From contig JABFRB010000021.1 of assembly GCA_013141385.1 (NCBI GenBank), positions 122,060 to 186,059 of the forward strand: a stretch of DNA of 64,000 bases. Reading direction: 5' to 3'. Positions 18,701 to 27,520 of this stretch are shown here, piece by piece; position 1 is the first letter of the stretch, and each line of letters opens with the position of its first letter. The DNA is from Bacteroidales bacterium (lineage in GTDB: Bacteria; Bacteroidota; Bacteroidia; Bacteroidales; Tenuifilaceae). The position numbers and the translations under genes are program-made. The notes below the pieces were generated by a model. That model ran no database searches. It saw only the letters and a program-made list of their open reading frames with translations, and was not told where the DNA came from.

Positions 18701-18795
18701 GTGCCTAGAGTACTTCGAGTTTAGAGTGCCTAAAGTAAAAAACAACCAAATATAACTCTAGGCACTTTAGGCACTCCAAACTTTAGAGCACTTGA
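18701..18795 (+). repeat. Interleaved inverted repeats between pstB and phoU
   Basis: GTGCCTAGAGT (18701-18711) pairs exactly with ACTCTAGGCAC (18755-18765), and GAGTGCCTAAAGT (18724-18736) pairs exactly with ACTTTAGGCACTC (18764-18776). The two hairpins share bases and cannot both be complete, so this resembles either a switch or a decayed repeat family. There is no T run, which argues against a simple terminator. It may set the pst to phoU transcript ratio. Confidence 0.6.
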
Positions 18796-18866
18796 AAACC
18801 TTCATCATATTTTAACTTGAAATTAAAAAATTTTCTACTTACAATTTATTCTAATAGTTACAAACT

Positions 18867-19538
18867 ATGACACACTTAGATACAGAGCTTATCAAACTAA
18901 AACAGCAACTATTTGAAATGTGGTTGTTGGTAATATCACAGGTTGAAACTTCCCGCGAAGCTCTTTTAAACTTTGATAAAGGTGCTGCTTCCGAAGTCGC
19001 TTTCAAGGAGAAAATGGTCGATACCTATGAGCTAAAAATCGACCGTGATTGCGAGAATATTATTGCTCTTTATAATCCAGTAGCTCCTGATCTTAGGTTA
19101 ACCTTAGCTGTTCTTAAGATTAATGCTGATTTAGAAAGAATCGGTGATTTTGCCCGTGGCATTGCTAGGTTTATAAAGAAAAGTCCCAAGAAGAGCATTA
19201 ATCCCGAATTATTAAAGGTTTGCCAGATTGATGATCTCATAAAAAACGCTGTTGACATGCTTACCGATGCAAAGACTGCTTTTGAAAACGAAAACTCAAG
19301 AATGGCGTTAAGCATCTTTTCTCAAGATGATTTTTTAGATGATGTACATAAAAGTTCCAATAAAATAATTGCTGATTATATCAAGAAACATCCCGATGAG
19401 ATTGATGAAGCCCTTCACCTACATAGCATTATCCGTAAGGTTGAAAGGATTGGTGACCATTGTAGCAATATAGCGGAGGAGATAATTTTTTTCCTTGAAG
19501 CAAAGGTTTTAAAGCATAGTGGGAAAAAGAAATTATAG
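18867..19538 (+). CDS. phoU: Phosphate signalling protein PhoU, copy 1
   Basis: 223 residues made of two three-helix bundles. The metal-binding motifs are visible: LERIGDFARGIARF in the first half and VERIGDHCSNIAEEI in the second. PhoU couples Pst activity to the Pho two-component system and represses it when phosphate is plentiful. It lies 170 bases after pstB, beyond the inverted repeats. A close paralogue, identical over most of its length, is at 26713-27384. Confidence 0.95.
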   Translation: MTHLDTELIKLKQQLFEMWLLVISQVETSREALLNFDKGAASEVAFKEKMVDTYELKIDRDCENIIALYNPVAPDLRLTLAVLKINADLERIGDFARGIARFIKKSPKKSINPELLKVCQIDDLIKNAVDMLTDAKTAFENENSRMALSIFSQDDFLDDVHKSSNKIIADYIKKHPDEIDEALHLHSIIRKVERIGDHCSNIAEEIIFFLEAKVLKHSGKKKL

Positions 19539-19676
19539 TAAGATAGATTTAATTTTAATTTAACATCTAAGCAACACATCAATTGTTTCTTTACAAGAAT
19601 TCATCAAATCTATAATGCCCGTTATAATATAGATGAATTCAGGCAATCCCGTTGTAAATTAAAAGAAACCTATTGC

Positions 19677-20366
19677 ATGGAAAATAGCATAATAATATTG
19701 ATTGTTGATGATGATTTAAATTTTATTGAATTCTTAGATTATATCCTTAGTAAGGAAGGTTATATTGTCATTAAGGCAAATTCCGGCGATGAAGCAATTG
19801 AACTTGCCAAAAGAAACAATCCCCACCTAATCCTCCTCGATATTAAAATGCCAAAAACGGATGGCATTGAAGTATGTATTGCACTAAGAAATATCCCCGA
19901 AATTAGTCATACAAAAATTGTACTTATCTCAGGCCTGTTGGACGACAAATCAAAAATAGCGGGTTTTGATGCTGGTGCCGATGATTATATTTGTAAACCC
20001 ATAAAGCCTAAAGTCTTATTAGCCAGAATAGGTGCATTACTAAAAAACTTTAAACGCCCAATAATATTTAGTGATGAGAAAGATACGTTAAAGAAATTTG
20101 GAAATATCACCATTGATTTTGAAAAATATCTTGTTATTGTTGATCAGGATGAAATTACATTACCAAAAAAAGAATTCCTATTATTAAAGTTGCTATCAGC
20201 TAAACCATCAAAAGTTTTTACTCGCCAAGAAATTTTAGATCAACTCTGGGAAAATAGTATTAATCAGGGATCTCGCTTTATTGATGTACACATCCACAAT
20301 CTGAGGGAAAAACTCGGATCAAACCGTATTAAAACAATCAAAGGAGTGGGATATAAATTCGATTAA
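19677..20366 (+). CDS. phoB: PhoB-like OmpR-family response regulator
   Basis: 229 residues. The receiver domain has the acidic pair in IVDDDLNF, the phospho-acceptor Asp in ILLDIKMPKTDG (about residue 52), Ser in LISG and Lys in CKPIKPK. The C-terminal winged-helix DNA-binding domain has EFLLLKLLSAKPSKVFTRQE, FIDVHIHNLREKLG and the wing IKTIKGVGYKFD. Location directly behind pst-phoU makes it the phosphate-starvation regulator. No PhoR-type histidine kinase follows, so the sensor must be elsewhere. It is the obvious candidate to read the phased TTAAC boxes in this window. Confidence 0.85.
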   Translation: MENSIIILIVDDDLNFIEFLDYILSKEGYIVIKANSGDEAIELAKRNNPHLILLDIKMPKTDGIEVCIALRNIPEISHTKIVLISGLLDDKSKIAGFDAGADDYICKPIKPKVLLARIGALLKNFKRPIIFSDEKDTLKKFGNITIDFEKYLVIVDQDEITLPKKEFLLLKLLSAKPSKVFTRQEILDQLWENSINQGSRFIDVHIHNLREKLGSNRIKTIKGVGYKFD

Positions 20367-20409
20367 CATCTCCAGATTTCGACAATTTCCAATACTTCAA
20401 AATACATAC

Positions 20410-20465
20410 TTAACCTTTTCTTAACACCGCCTTCCGTTTAAGTTAACACTAAATCAATAGCTTTG
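20410..20465 (+). promoter_or_regulatory. Predicted PhoB box and promoter of the Fib_succ_major-type gene
   Basis: TTAACC (20410), TTAACA (20421) and TTAACA (20443) sit at 11 and 22 bp spacing, one register empty. The -7 element TAGCTTTG (20458-20465) begins 15 bp after the start of the last repeat. Confidence 0.7.
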
Positions 20466-20584
20466 TTTTGGAAATTTTTCAATGACCATAACGGTCAAGC
20501 CGCTGATTGTGAATTTTTTAATAATTAGGCGAAATTAAAATTTATAAACAGCAAGAGCAAACAACCTAAGTTAATTCTATAACT

Positions 20585-21109
20585 ATGAAAATTAGCATTA
20601 TACTTTTCACCTCTTTCCTTGTTTTTAATATAACAATAGCCACAACGGTTCAGAATTATAAGACGATTAAGGTTGAAAATAAAATATGGATGGCTGAAAA
20701 TTTTGACGCAGAAGTTCCTGGTAGTTGGTGCTATGATAACAATCCTGAGAATTGCAAAAAGTATGGTCGGTTATATACCTATGAAGCTGCACTCAAAAAT
20801 TGCCCCAAAGGCTGGCACTTACCATCGGATCAGGAGTGGACAGAGCTAATAAATTTCTTGGGGGGAGAAGATGTTGCCGGTAAGGTATTAAAAATGGATG
20901 GGAAATCTGGCTTTAATGCAATCCTAGGGGGAAGCCGAATACCAATGGGTTCATTCGGCTTGATTGGAACATACGGTTGTTTCTGGACATCAACAAAATA
21001 TGACAAAGCACATGCATGGTATCGCTACATTACGGATCAAAACGACTACATCATACGTACCTATTTTACGGTTTCATATGGTTTCAGTGTTCGATACGTT
21101 AAGGATTAG
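20585..21109 (+). CDS. Small secreted Fib_succ_major (FISUMP-type) domain protein
   Basis: 174 residues with a signal peptide (about 1-20). The rest is one domain of the Fibrobacter succinogenes major paralogous type: WMAENFDAEVPGSWCYDNNP, GRLYTYEAALKNCPKGWHLP, EWTELINFLGG, FWTSTKYDKAHAWYR and a closing GFSVRYVKD. The family's function is unknown; the fold is related to C-type-lectin or formylglycine-generating-enzyme-like proteins. Conserved Cys residues may form disulfides. Unlike the copies at 28811 and 30178 it lacks a lipobox. The Pho box upstream suggests it is made under phosphate limitation. Confidence 0.75.
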   Translation: MKISIILFTSFLVFNITIATTVQNYKTIKVENKIWMAENFDAEVPGSWCYDNNPENCKKYGRLYTYEAALKNCPKGWHLPSDQEWTELINFLGGEDVAGKVLKMDGKSGFNAILGGSRIPMGSFGLIGTYGCFWTSTKYDKAHAWYRYITDQNDYIIRTYFTVSYGFSVRYVKD

Positions 21110-21175
21110 ATGAATTTCAAAATAACGTACAATTTAGCATCAACATTTATTCTGATAACGAATATTATCCTCTAA

Positions 21176-23155
21176 ATGTTCCACAATTTAAGATTACAAA
21201 TACTATTATGGTTTTTAGGTGTCACAATTTTGGCTGCGCTATTCATTTTAGTTAACTCTTATTTCATTAATAAAAAGAATGATCTTAGTCGGATATGCCA
21301 TGAATTGCAGGATACTCAGATAATGATTCTTCAGGATATTAATGTACAAAAAGATTTCTTCACCTACGATTTGATAAATCCCTTATTCTATAAAACTGGT
21401 ACAAGCGAAATACTATTCGAACATCACACCATAAGCTCTGCAATTAAGCAAAAAATAGGTCAAATAAGTCAAATGCAAAGTGTTGAAACATTTAATATGG
21501 ACTCAATACTATATGCTGTTACAAATGATATATTAAAATACAATTCAAAACTAGATACGGTTGTAAATCTTATAAAAAAGCGTGGCTATAAAACATCAGG
21601 ACTTGAAGGACAACTTCTGGGCACGATGAAAAAAATTGAAAATTCCGGATTAGTGCCCAAAGAGATTTTATATAAGATTGATTTTTTTGAAAAAGAATAT
21701 TTTATCCGAGGTGAAAAGATTTATGTTGATAGTTTGAATTTGTTAATCATCCAAATAACCAAGCAGATTAAGGCAAAAAACACTAGTAACTCATCTTATA
21801 TTATCCCCTTATTAAATAGCTATAAGACAACATTTAATCAGCTAACTTACCTTGATGAAAAACTTGGCTTAAAGCATAAAGAAGGATTAAGAGAAGAACT
21901 TGACCAGTTGGCTCAGGAAATTGGTGTAAATTTTTCGCTACTTGTTGATAGTGCTGATGTTTATGAGCATAAATTAACAAAACAGCTTATATTGACCTAT
22001 ATCCTTGTCGGACTATTTTTATTAACTATCTCTATATCAATATCTTTTATTGTATCAAAACGCATTTCAAAGCCAATCGTATACCTATCCTCTCAAATAA
22101 ACGCATTTGTAGCCAGTAAATTCACATTAATTGAAAAGATTCATACTTCAAATCCAAAAGGAGAAATTGGTCAGTTGGGGCATAACTTTATAATTCTCAG
22201 GGACGAAATCTTTGATTATCTAAACTATTTTAAGGAAAAAGTTGATGAAAGAACCGCTGAACTACTTATTGAGAAGAACAAGGTTGAGAATCAAAAAGAG
22301 GAAATTGAGACTCAGCGTGATGCGCTAAATTGCCAAAACCTGCTAATCAGCGCACAAAAGAAAGAGGTTGAGAAACAGAAAGATAATGTTTTAAGTAGTA
22401 TTCGATATGCAAGTCGCATTCAACATGCCCTATTAGCGGATGAACAGCAATTAAGGAATTTAATCCCCAATTCATTCCTATTCCAAAAACCAAGGGATAT
22501 TGTTAGTGGCGATTTTTGTTTTGTAGAACGAATAAAAACCAGAAGTGGCGACTTTTCAGTTGTTATACTTGCCGATTGCACGGGACACGGTGTTCCTGGT
22601 GCTTTTATGAGTTTGCTATGCTATAGCTATCTCAATCAAATCATCAAAATAAATCAACATATCAACCCAATTTACATTCTGGCAACATTAAACAATATGA
22701 TTTATAGCAACTTTCATAAAAAACAAAATGATACCAAAATTTCCGATGGTATGGATATTTCATACTTGCTAATAAATAATCAAACACTTAACTGCGAATA
22801 TGCAGGTGCACATAACCCCTTATATTTATTCAGGAATAATGAATTGATTGTTTTCAAAGGGGATAGGATTTCAATTGGCGATAAAAATAATATCATACGT
22901 AAAATAACAAAGCACACCTTTCGGCTCGAACCAAATGACACCATTTTTCTTTTTACCGATGGATATGTAGACCAGTCTGGCGGCGTAAATCTTGAAAAGT
23001 ATAAATTTAAACGATTTAGGGAGCTTCTCATGAAAATTCATCAGCAAGATGTCGACTTACAAAAGAAGGAGCTTGAACAAGCTCTAATCGACTGGAAAGG
23101 AGACAAAGATCAAATTGATGATATAACTGTACTTGGCTTCAAAGTAGAAAACTAA
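21176..23155 (+). CDS. HAMP-domain membrane sensor with SpoIIE-type phosphatase
   Basis: 659 residues. Two membrane segments (about 9-29 and 273-297) bracket a mostly helical periplasmic sensor. A HAMP linker follows (SKRISKPIVYLSSQINAF), then a long coiled coil (about 350-410), then a SpoIIE/PP2C domain with IVSGDFCF, ADCTGHGVPGAFM, DGMDISYL and FTDGYVDQSGG carrying the metal ligands. No kinase or receiver domain is present. The domain resembles that of 4062-7358 closely, including the YASRIQ segment at its start. It begins 66 bases after the Fib_succ_major gene, so it may be co-transcribed with it. Confidence 0.82.
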   Translation: MFHNLRLQILLWFLGVTILAALFILVNSYFINKKNDLSRICHELQDTQIMILQDINVQKDFFTYDLINPLFYKTGTSEILFEHHTISSAIKQKIGQISQMQSVETFNMDSILYAVTNDILKYNSKLDTVVNLIKKRGYKTSGLEGQLLGTMKKIENSGLVPKEILYKIDFFEKEYFIRGEKIYVDSLNLLIIQITKQIKAKNTSNSSYIIPLLNSYKTTFNQLTYLDEKLGLKHKEGLREELDQLAQEIGVNFSLLVDSADVYEHKLTKQLILTYILVGLFLLTISISISFIVSKRISKPIVYLSSQINAFVASKFTLIEKIHTSNPKGEIGQLGHNFIILRDEIFDYLNYFKEKVDERTAELLIEKNKVENQKEEIETQRDALNCQNLLISAQKKEVEKQKDNVLSSIRYASRIQHALLADEQQLRNLIPNSFLFQKPRDIVSGDFCFVERIKTRSGDFSVVILADCTGHGVPGAFMSLLCYSYLNQIIKINQHINPIYILATLNNMIYSNFHKKQNDTKISDGMDISYLLINNQTLNCEYAGAHNPLYLFRNNELIVFKGDRISIGDKNNIIRKITKHTFRLEPNDTIFLFTDGYVDQSGGVNLEKYKFKRFRELLMKIHQQDVDLQKKELEQALIDWKGDKDQIDDITVLGFKVEN

Positions 23156-23158
23156 AAA

Positions 23159-23923
23159 TTACTCAGTAATTGGTAATTCAATAGCTGGTCTATCTGGTAA
23201 CTCCGAAACATCAACCATTCCCTTCTTACATATTTTAATAGTCTCATTCATTAAGGTTTCGGTATCAATAATTACAGCTTGAAATCTCCCTAAAGAACAT
23301 GTCCCGGTATTCAGATATATCTTTTTATTATTTAGGTAATATGTTTTGTGGGACTCAAGTTTGTGTGTATGGCTCAGAATAACAACATCATAACTCCTCA
23401 GTAACCGAAGGGCGTACTTAAGATATTTATAAGAGTTATATTTTCTGGGAACCCTATCAACCTCATCATTATATTCAACCGCTTTGAAATATAGTTTTTC
23501 AACCCATTTAAACCTAATTGCTAGTTTAAGAAGATAAAAACCAACCCGACTGATACCTCTTCCAAGGGTTGTACCATTTAAAAAATCGGCATTATGCCCG
23601 TGTTCAATGAAAATTTTCTTCCCTTGCGAATTAGTTATTAAATGAAAATTCTTTGCAAAAGGGTTAAGTAAATCATGATTTCCTCTGATGTAGATACATC
23701 CCTTGCTATTCAAAAAATCAATTAGTTCGAAGTTTTTGTCATATACCTCCTTAAAGCTATACTTGTAAAGATCGAAAACATCTCCATTTAATACAACTTG
23801 ATCTATCTGGTAATAATCAATAATCTTCTTAAAAGTCTTTATAAATTTTTTTGTTTTCCATCCAAAAGAACCGAAATTATCCCCGTTGTCGATATGTAAA
23901 TCCGATAAAACTAAAAGATTCAT
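23159..23923 (-). CDS. Calcineurin-like metallophosphoesterase, candidate PlcP-type phospholipase
   Basis: 254 residues. All metal-site motifs are present: LSDLHID (DxH), NGDVFD (GDxxD), RGNHD, IEHGH and LSHTH. Overall it resembles UDP-2,3-diacylglucosamine hydrolases (LpxH-like), the same superfamily as PlcP, the phosphate-starvation phospholipase C that turns phospholipid into diacylglycerol in some proteobacteria. It is encoded four bases downstream of a diacylglycerol-glucosyltransferase-like gene and next to the pst-phoB locus, which favours the lipid-remodelling reading. A lipid A or general phosphodiesterase role cannot be excluded from sequence. Confidence 0.75.
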   Translation of the reverse strand: MNLLVLSDLHIDNGDNFGSFGWKTKKFIKTFKKIIDYYQIDQVVLNGDVFDLYKYSFKEVYDKNFELIDFLNSKGCIYIRGNHDLLNPFAKNFHLITNSQGKKIFIEHGHNADFLNGTTLGRGISRVGFYLLKLAIRFKWVEKLYFKAVEYNDEVDRVPRKYNSYKYLKYALRLLRSYDVVILSHTHKLESHKTYYLNNKKIYLNTGTCSLGRFQAVIIDTETLMNETIKICKKGMVDVSELPDRPAIELPITE

Positions 23924-23927
23924 TGTA

Positions 23928-25064
23928 CTATGAGAATTGCAAAATAAATTCCGATACCTGTGATGTTCCGTTTATCAATCCCATACGGTCTATGTTACTT
24001 CTGTAAAAATCAAACTCTGTGCTGCTTTGCATTATGCTCTTGATTACAAACGGTATTCTACTAACATTTTTCTCATACAAACCAAGCTGATTTTCGCAGA
24101 TAAAATCAACATTCCCCTTTTCTTGCTCCCAAAGATAACTATTAATTATTGGGATCTTACCACACATCAGCACCTCCATAAAGGTTGATGCTCCACATTT
24201 TGTAATCACTAAATCTGAAACATTAAGTAATTCGTAAACATAATCGATAAAACCAAAAACACTTAGATGCTCGGCATTGTAAGTTCTTTTAAGTTCATGG
24301 GCACTCTCAAAAAGATTGCTATTCCTACCGCATACTATCAATATATGAACTTTAATATCAGAATTGAGTAGTTTTTTAAGAATTTTCCCGCCACGGGGTA
24401 TACCATCAGCACCCCCCATAATCATTATAACCTTTGATTCTTTGGGGATGTCATATTTTATTCGAATGCTTTCTTTCATCTCATTAGCTAATCTCGATGA
24501 GAATTTTTCATTAAGGATGAATGGGAATGTATGAATTTTTTTGGGTGAAATATTATTTACTTTTATTAACTGATTTTTAAGTAGTTGACTAAAAATTATG
24601 AAATTTTGCTGCTTGTCTAGAAACCAAATTGGGTGGGCTGTAAAAGGATCTGTAACTACTATTAGAACAGGAGTTTTCAGCTGATGCTTCTTAATAATTT
24701 CGTTAACAGGTTTTATTAAAAAAAAGTGGAATATTACAATTTTATCGGGTTTATCACAGAGTATCTTTTTCTCAAGTATCGGGCGAACAAATTTAGATAC
24801 TAAAATTCCTGATAAGTGGGCAATTGGTTTGATTTTGTGAATAGCATACAGTCCCTCAAAGACCCACCTTGCTTTCTCCTGTGATTTCCTATACCCATCC
24901 TCAACAATTAACTTCACAAGCGGTTGTACACCAGTAAAACCGTCAACCAAATCTACCTCATTTGTATCTCCGTAGTTCTTTTCTATCCACTGGGCGACCG
25001 ATTTGGCAGGAGATAAGTGTCCTCCTCCTGTTTTTAAATAAAGAAACATTAACTTTTGCTTCAT
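23928..25064 (-). CDS. MGDG-synthase/UgtP-like glycosyltransferase (GT28 type)
   Basis: 378 residues, two Rossmann-like lobes. The N-terminal TGGGHLSPAKSVAQWI is the acceptor-side Gly-rich loop of monogalactosyl- or monoglucosyl-diacylglycerol synthases; MGGADGIPRGG and VCGRNSNLFE begin the donor lobe, and LVITKCGASTFMEVLMCGKI is the sugar-nucleotide-binding segment. It probably transfers a hexose to diacylglycerol at the inner membrane. It forms an operon with the metallophosphoesterase (gap four bases): one enzyme would release diacylglycerol from phospholipid and this one would glycosylate it. Confidence 0.78.
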   Translation of the reverse strand: MKQKLMFLYLKTGGGHLSPAKSVAQWIEKNYGDTNEVDLVDGFTGVQPLVKLIVEDGYRKSQEKARWVFEGLYAIHKIKPIAHLSGILVSKFVRPILEKKILCDKPDKIVIFHFFLIKPVNEIIKKHQLKTPVLIVVTDPFTAHPIWFLDKQQNFIIFSQLLKNQLIKVNNISPKKIHTFPFILNEKFSSRLANEMKESIRIKYDIPKESKVIMIMGGADGIPRGGKILKKLLNSDIKVHILIVCGRNSNLFESAHELKRTYNAEHLSVFGFIDYVYELLNVSDLVITKCGASTFMEVLMCGKIPIINSYLWEQEKGNVDFICENQLGLYEKNVSRIPFVIKSIMQSSTEFDFYRSNIDRMGLINGTSQVSEFILQFS

Positions 25065-25083
25065 CCTGTTTTAATATTATCGG

Positions 25084-25117
25084 CAAAAGTAGATTCACAG
25101 TATTAACCCAATATCAA
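25084..25117 (-). promoter_or_regulatory. Predicted PhoB half-boxes and promoter of the glycosyltransferase-phosphoesterase pair
   Basis: Read on the minus strand, TTGATA (25117-25112) and TTAATA (25106-25101) are 11 bp apart and the -7 element TACTTTTG (25091-25084) starts 15 bp after the second. The first repeat has one mismatch, so the box is weaker than those at 20410 or 45230. Confidence 0.5.
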
Positions 25118-25207
25118 TTAATAGCTATGGTATTGTTATATTATTCCATTAAACTCTCAAAATGGAATATATGTTGGTAGCATTTGCCAACTAACAATCC
25201 TTAACCT

Positions 25208-26446
25208 TTAAATCTTCCCATTTGATGTTTGCTCTACTATTTCAGGGATCTTGTAAAGGGCTGTTCTAATACCTTTTTCCCATCCAAAGCGAGCCATCTT
25301 GGCAAATTCACCTTTTCTTAACTTATCAATTACCCAAAGATTTACATATGTTTTGAAGGGTTGGTCTATTCCTACATTCGTTTCCAAGACCCATTCATGG
25401 TTTGCCTCTTCCTGCGGGCCCAAAGGATCGGTCATGATTATAGGAATTCCAAGAGCAGAGTAGAAAACAAGTTCACTTGGCTTTGTCCAAAGGATATGAA
25501 TGTTAGAAGTTAGCTCTGCAAATTGGTGGAAGTATTCCGATAAATTTGATGATTCAACTATTTGAATATTAATTGAGTTTGGAAATTTTTTTTCTTTAAA
25601 TCGTCTATATTTAGATGCTACATTTCCTTTAATCCCAGCAACAAGGTAAAGAATAATTGTGCCACTAATTATCCCCTCTTTTAAACTAATCGCTAATTTT
25701 AATCCTATATCCGAGTATGCGCCTGCACCACCAACAATGTAAGCAATTTTCAATGGAAATTCGGAGCTAATTATTTTTGGATTTTCTAGGAGGATCATTC
25801 TCTTTTGGAAATTTCGTTTTGCCTTTTCCTGATTTATTCCACCAACAAGCTCATCAGGAAAGGGAAAACCTGTTAGGTGAATCTTCTCTAGCCCTACCCC
25901 GTAACTTAACAACCTTTCGGTAGCTCTGTTACACGGAACAAAATAGTGCGTGCTACTATTATAGGGAGCATCAGCCACCCAAACTCGACTTAAATCGGAA
26001 TCGCATATTTGGCAGTAAACCTGAACATCCCTTATTTTAGATAACGCAATAACTGGGGCATAAAACGAAGTAAATACAAGGGAGTGGTTATCTACAATCT
26101 CATTTATCAAACCCTTACATAGTCCCATTCCTATAATCCTTTCCAGCAGCCAAAAAGAAAAAGATTTTCGGTGTTTCTTCATTTCCTTATTCCGTGGGGG
26201 AATACTTAAAAGATTGTTCATTAACCCAAACGCCAACCAACCAAGTAATGGGAAACACTTAATCCTCGATACCACTTCATAAGTTTTAAGAGTAAATTTC
26301 CAAAACTTCTTTTCAGCGGATTTAGAACAATCCGTTTGACCAAGAATAACTAGCCTATATCCCTGCATTTCAAAAAATGGGTAAAGAGCTCTTAAATGTC
26401 CATAGCCCATTTCAGCAGTTGTTAGCAACACCTGTTTTTTGCTCAT
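25208..26446 (-). CDS. Putative glycosyltransferase, GT-B type, unknown acceptor
   Basis: 412 residues, cytosolic or membrane-peripheral. The N-terminus (VLLTTAEMGYGHLRALYPFF) has the GxGH loop seen in MurG/MGDG-type enzymes, and the second half has IAYIVGGAGAYSDIGLKLAI followed by WTKPSELVFYSALGIPIIMTD, the place of the donor-binding segment. I do not recognise a named family. It sits upstream of and on the same strand as the MGDG-like glycosyltransferase, but about 143 bases with a separate promoter lie between them. It might add a second sugar or head group to glycolipids. Confidence 0.6.
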   Translation of the reverse strand: MSKKQVLLTTAEMGYGHLRALYPFFEMQGYRLVILGQTDCSKSAEKKFWKFTLKTYEVVSRIKCFPLLGWLAFGLMNNLLSIPPRNKEMKKHRKSFSFWLLERIIGMGLCKGLINEIVDNHSLVFTSFYAPVIALSKIRDVQVYCQICDSDLSRVWVADAPYNSSTHYFVPCNRATERLLSYGVGLEKIHLTGFPFPDELVGGINQEKAKRNFQKRMILLENPKIISSEFPLKIAYIVGGAGAYSDIGLKLAISLKEGIISGTIILYLVAGIKGNVASKYRRFKEKKFPNSINIQIVESSNLSEYFHQFAELTSNIHILWTKPSELVFYSALGIPIIMTDPLGPQEEANHEWVLETNVGIDQPFKTYVNLWVIDKLRKGEFAKMARFGWEKGIRTALYKIPEIVEQTSNGKI

Positions 26447-26676
26447 ATAAAAATATTAGTGCTTTAATACATATTTCCAAACACCATAAAACATTCGAAA
26501 TGAAACGCATATAAAAAATATTTGCTGCTTCTCATTTTTGGTCTACAAAATTCTATTTAAAAAGAATTGTACCGATTAATTCATTGTTATGTAATTATTA
26601 ACAAACAGGTGAATTGTTTTCTGAATAAAACACGTTAAAATAAAATGATAGCGTATTGATAAAGATGGAATTCTTA
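26447..26676. other. Divergent intergenic region, glycosyltransferase / phoU copy 2
   Basis: AT-rich, no ORF. I searched it for phased TTAAC repeats in the register used elsewhere and found none, so neither flanking gene has a visible Pho box here. Confidence 0.5.
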
Positions 26677-26684
26677 TACATTTG
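26677..26684 (+). promoter_or_regulatory. -7 element of phoU copy 2
   Basis: TACATTTG matches TAnnTTTG, 29 bases before the ATG. No TTAAC-like repeat sits 15 bp upstream. Confidence 0.5.
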
Positions 26685-26712
26685 CTTTTTTAAAAATTAG
26701 AAAATTTAAACT

Positions 26713-27384
26713 ATGACTCATCTAGATACTGAACTTATAAAACTTAAACAGCAACTGTTTGAAATGTGGTCGTTGGTGATATCGCAGGTAGAAACTTCCC
26801 GTGAAGCTCTTTTAAACTTTGATAAAGGTGCCGCTTCTGAAATTGCTTTCAGGGAGAAAATGGTTGATACCTTTGAGTTAAAACTCGATCGCGATTGCGA
26901 AAATATCATTGCCCTCTATAACCCTGTTGCTACTGACCTTCGGCTAACATTGGCTATTCTAAAAATAAATTCCGATCTGGAACGAATTGGCGACTTTGCT
27001 CGTGGTATCGCTAAGTTTGTTAAAAAATGCCCGAAAGAGAGTATTAACCCTGAGCTCTTAAAGGTTTGTCAGTTCGATGATCTTATAAAGAATGCCATCG
27101 AAATGCTTACGGATGCAAAAAAAGCATTGGAGAACGAAAATTCAAGAATGGCAGTAAGTATTTTTTCTCACGATGAATTTTTGGATGATGTTCACAAACA
27201 TTCCAATAAAATCATTGGAGAATATATCCGAAATCATCCCGACGAGATTGATGAAGCTCTAAACATGCATAGTATCATCCGTAAGGTAGAAAGGATTGGG
27301 GATCATTGCATTAATATTGCGGAAGAAATTGTTTTTTATCTTGAGGCCAAGATTTTAAAGCATAGTGGGAAAATTAAACTCTAA
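26713..27384 (+). CDS. phoU: PhoU, copy 2
   Basis: 223 residues, same length as copy 1 and identical in most positions, including the metal motifs LERIGDFARGIAKF and VERIGDHCINIAEEI. Differences are scattered and conservative (for example IN for SN in the second motif), and the DNA differs mostly at third positions, so this is an established, selected duplicate. It is not in a pst operon; it is followed by a CDF transporter 136 bases downstream. It may respond to another signal or form mixed dimers with copy 1. Confidence 0.93.
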   Translation: MTHLDTELIKLKQQLFEMWSLVISQVETSREALLNFDKGAASEIAFREKMVDTFELKLDRDCENIIALYNPVATDLRLTLAILKINSDLERIGDFARGIAKFVKKCPKESINPELLKVCQFDDLIKNAIEMLTDAKKALENENSRMAVSIFSHDEFLDDVHKHSNKIIGEYIRNHPDEIDEALNMHSIIRKVERIGDHCINIAEEIVFYLEAKILKHSGKIKL

Positions 27385-27520
27385 GAGATAAGCGGATAGG
27401 AATATTCCTTTTTTCTTTTCTTGTAAATTACTACCTTTAATGCAGAATTTGAACTGGTATGTTATCGTGCCAGTTTTTTAATTATCTGCCAAATAATTAA
27501 CGTACTAACTAGTTCAAGCA

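Noticed and set aside
21176..23155. PhoR-like histidine kinase of the pst locus
   Set aside because: It has TM-HAMP sensor layout, but the catalytic domain is a SpoIIE phosphatase with no H-box or ATP lid.
26447..26712. Pho box before phoU copy 2
   Set aside because: Single TTAAC-like words occur (for example near 26598) but none in the 11-bp register or 15 bp from the -7 element.
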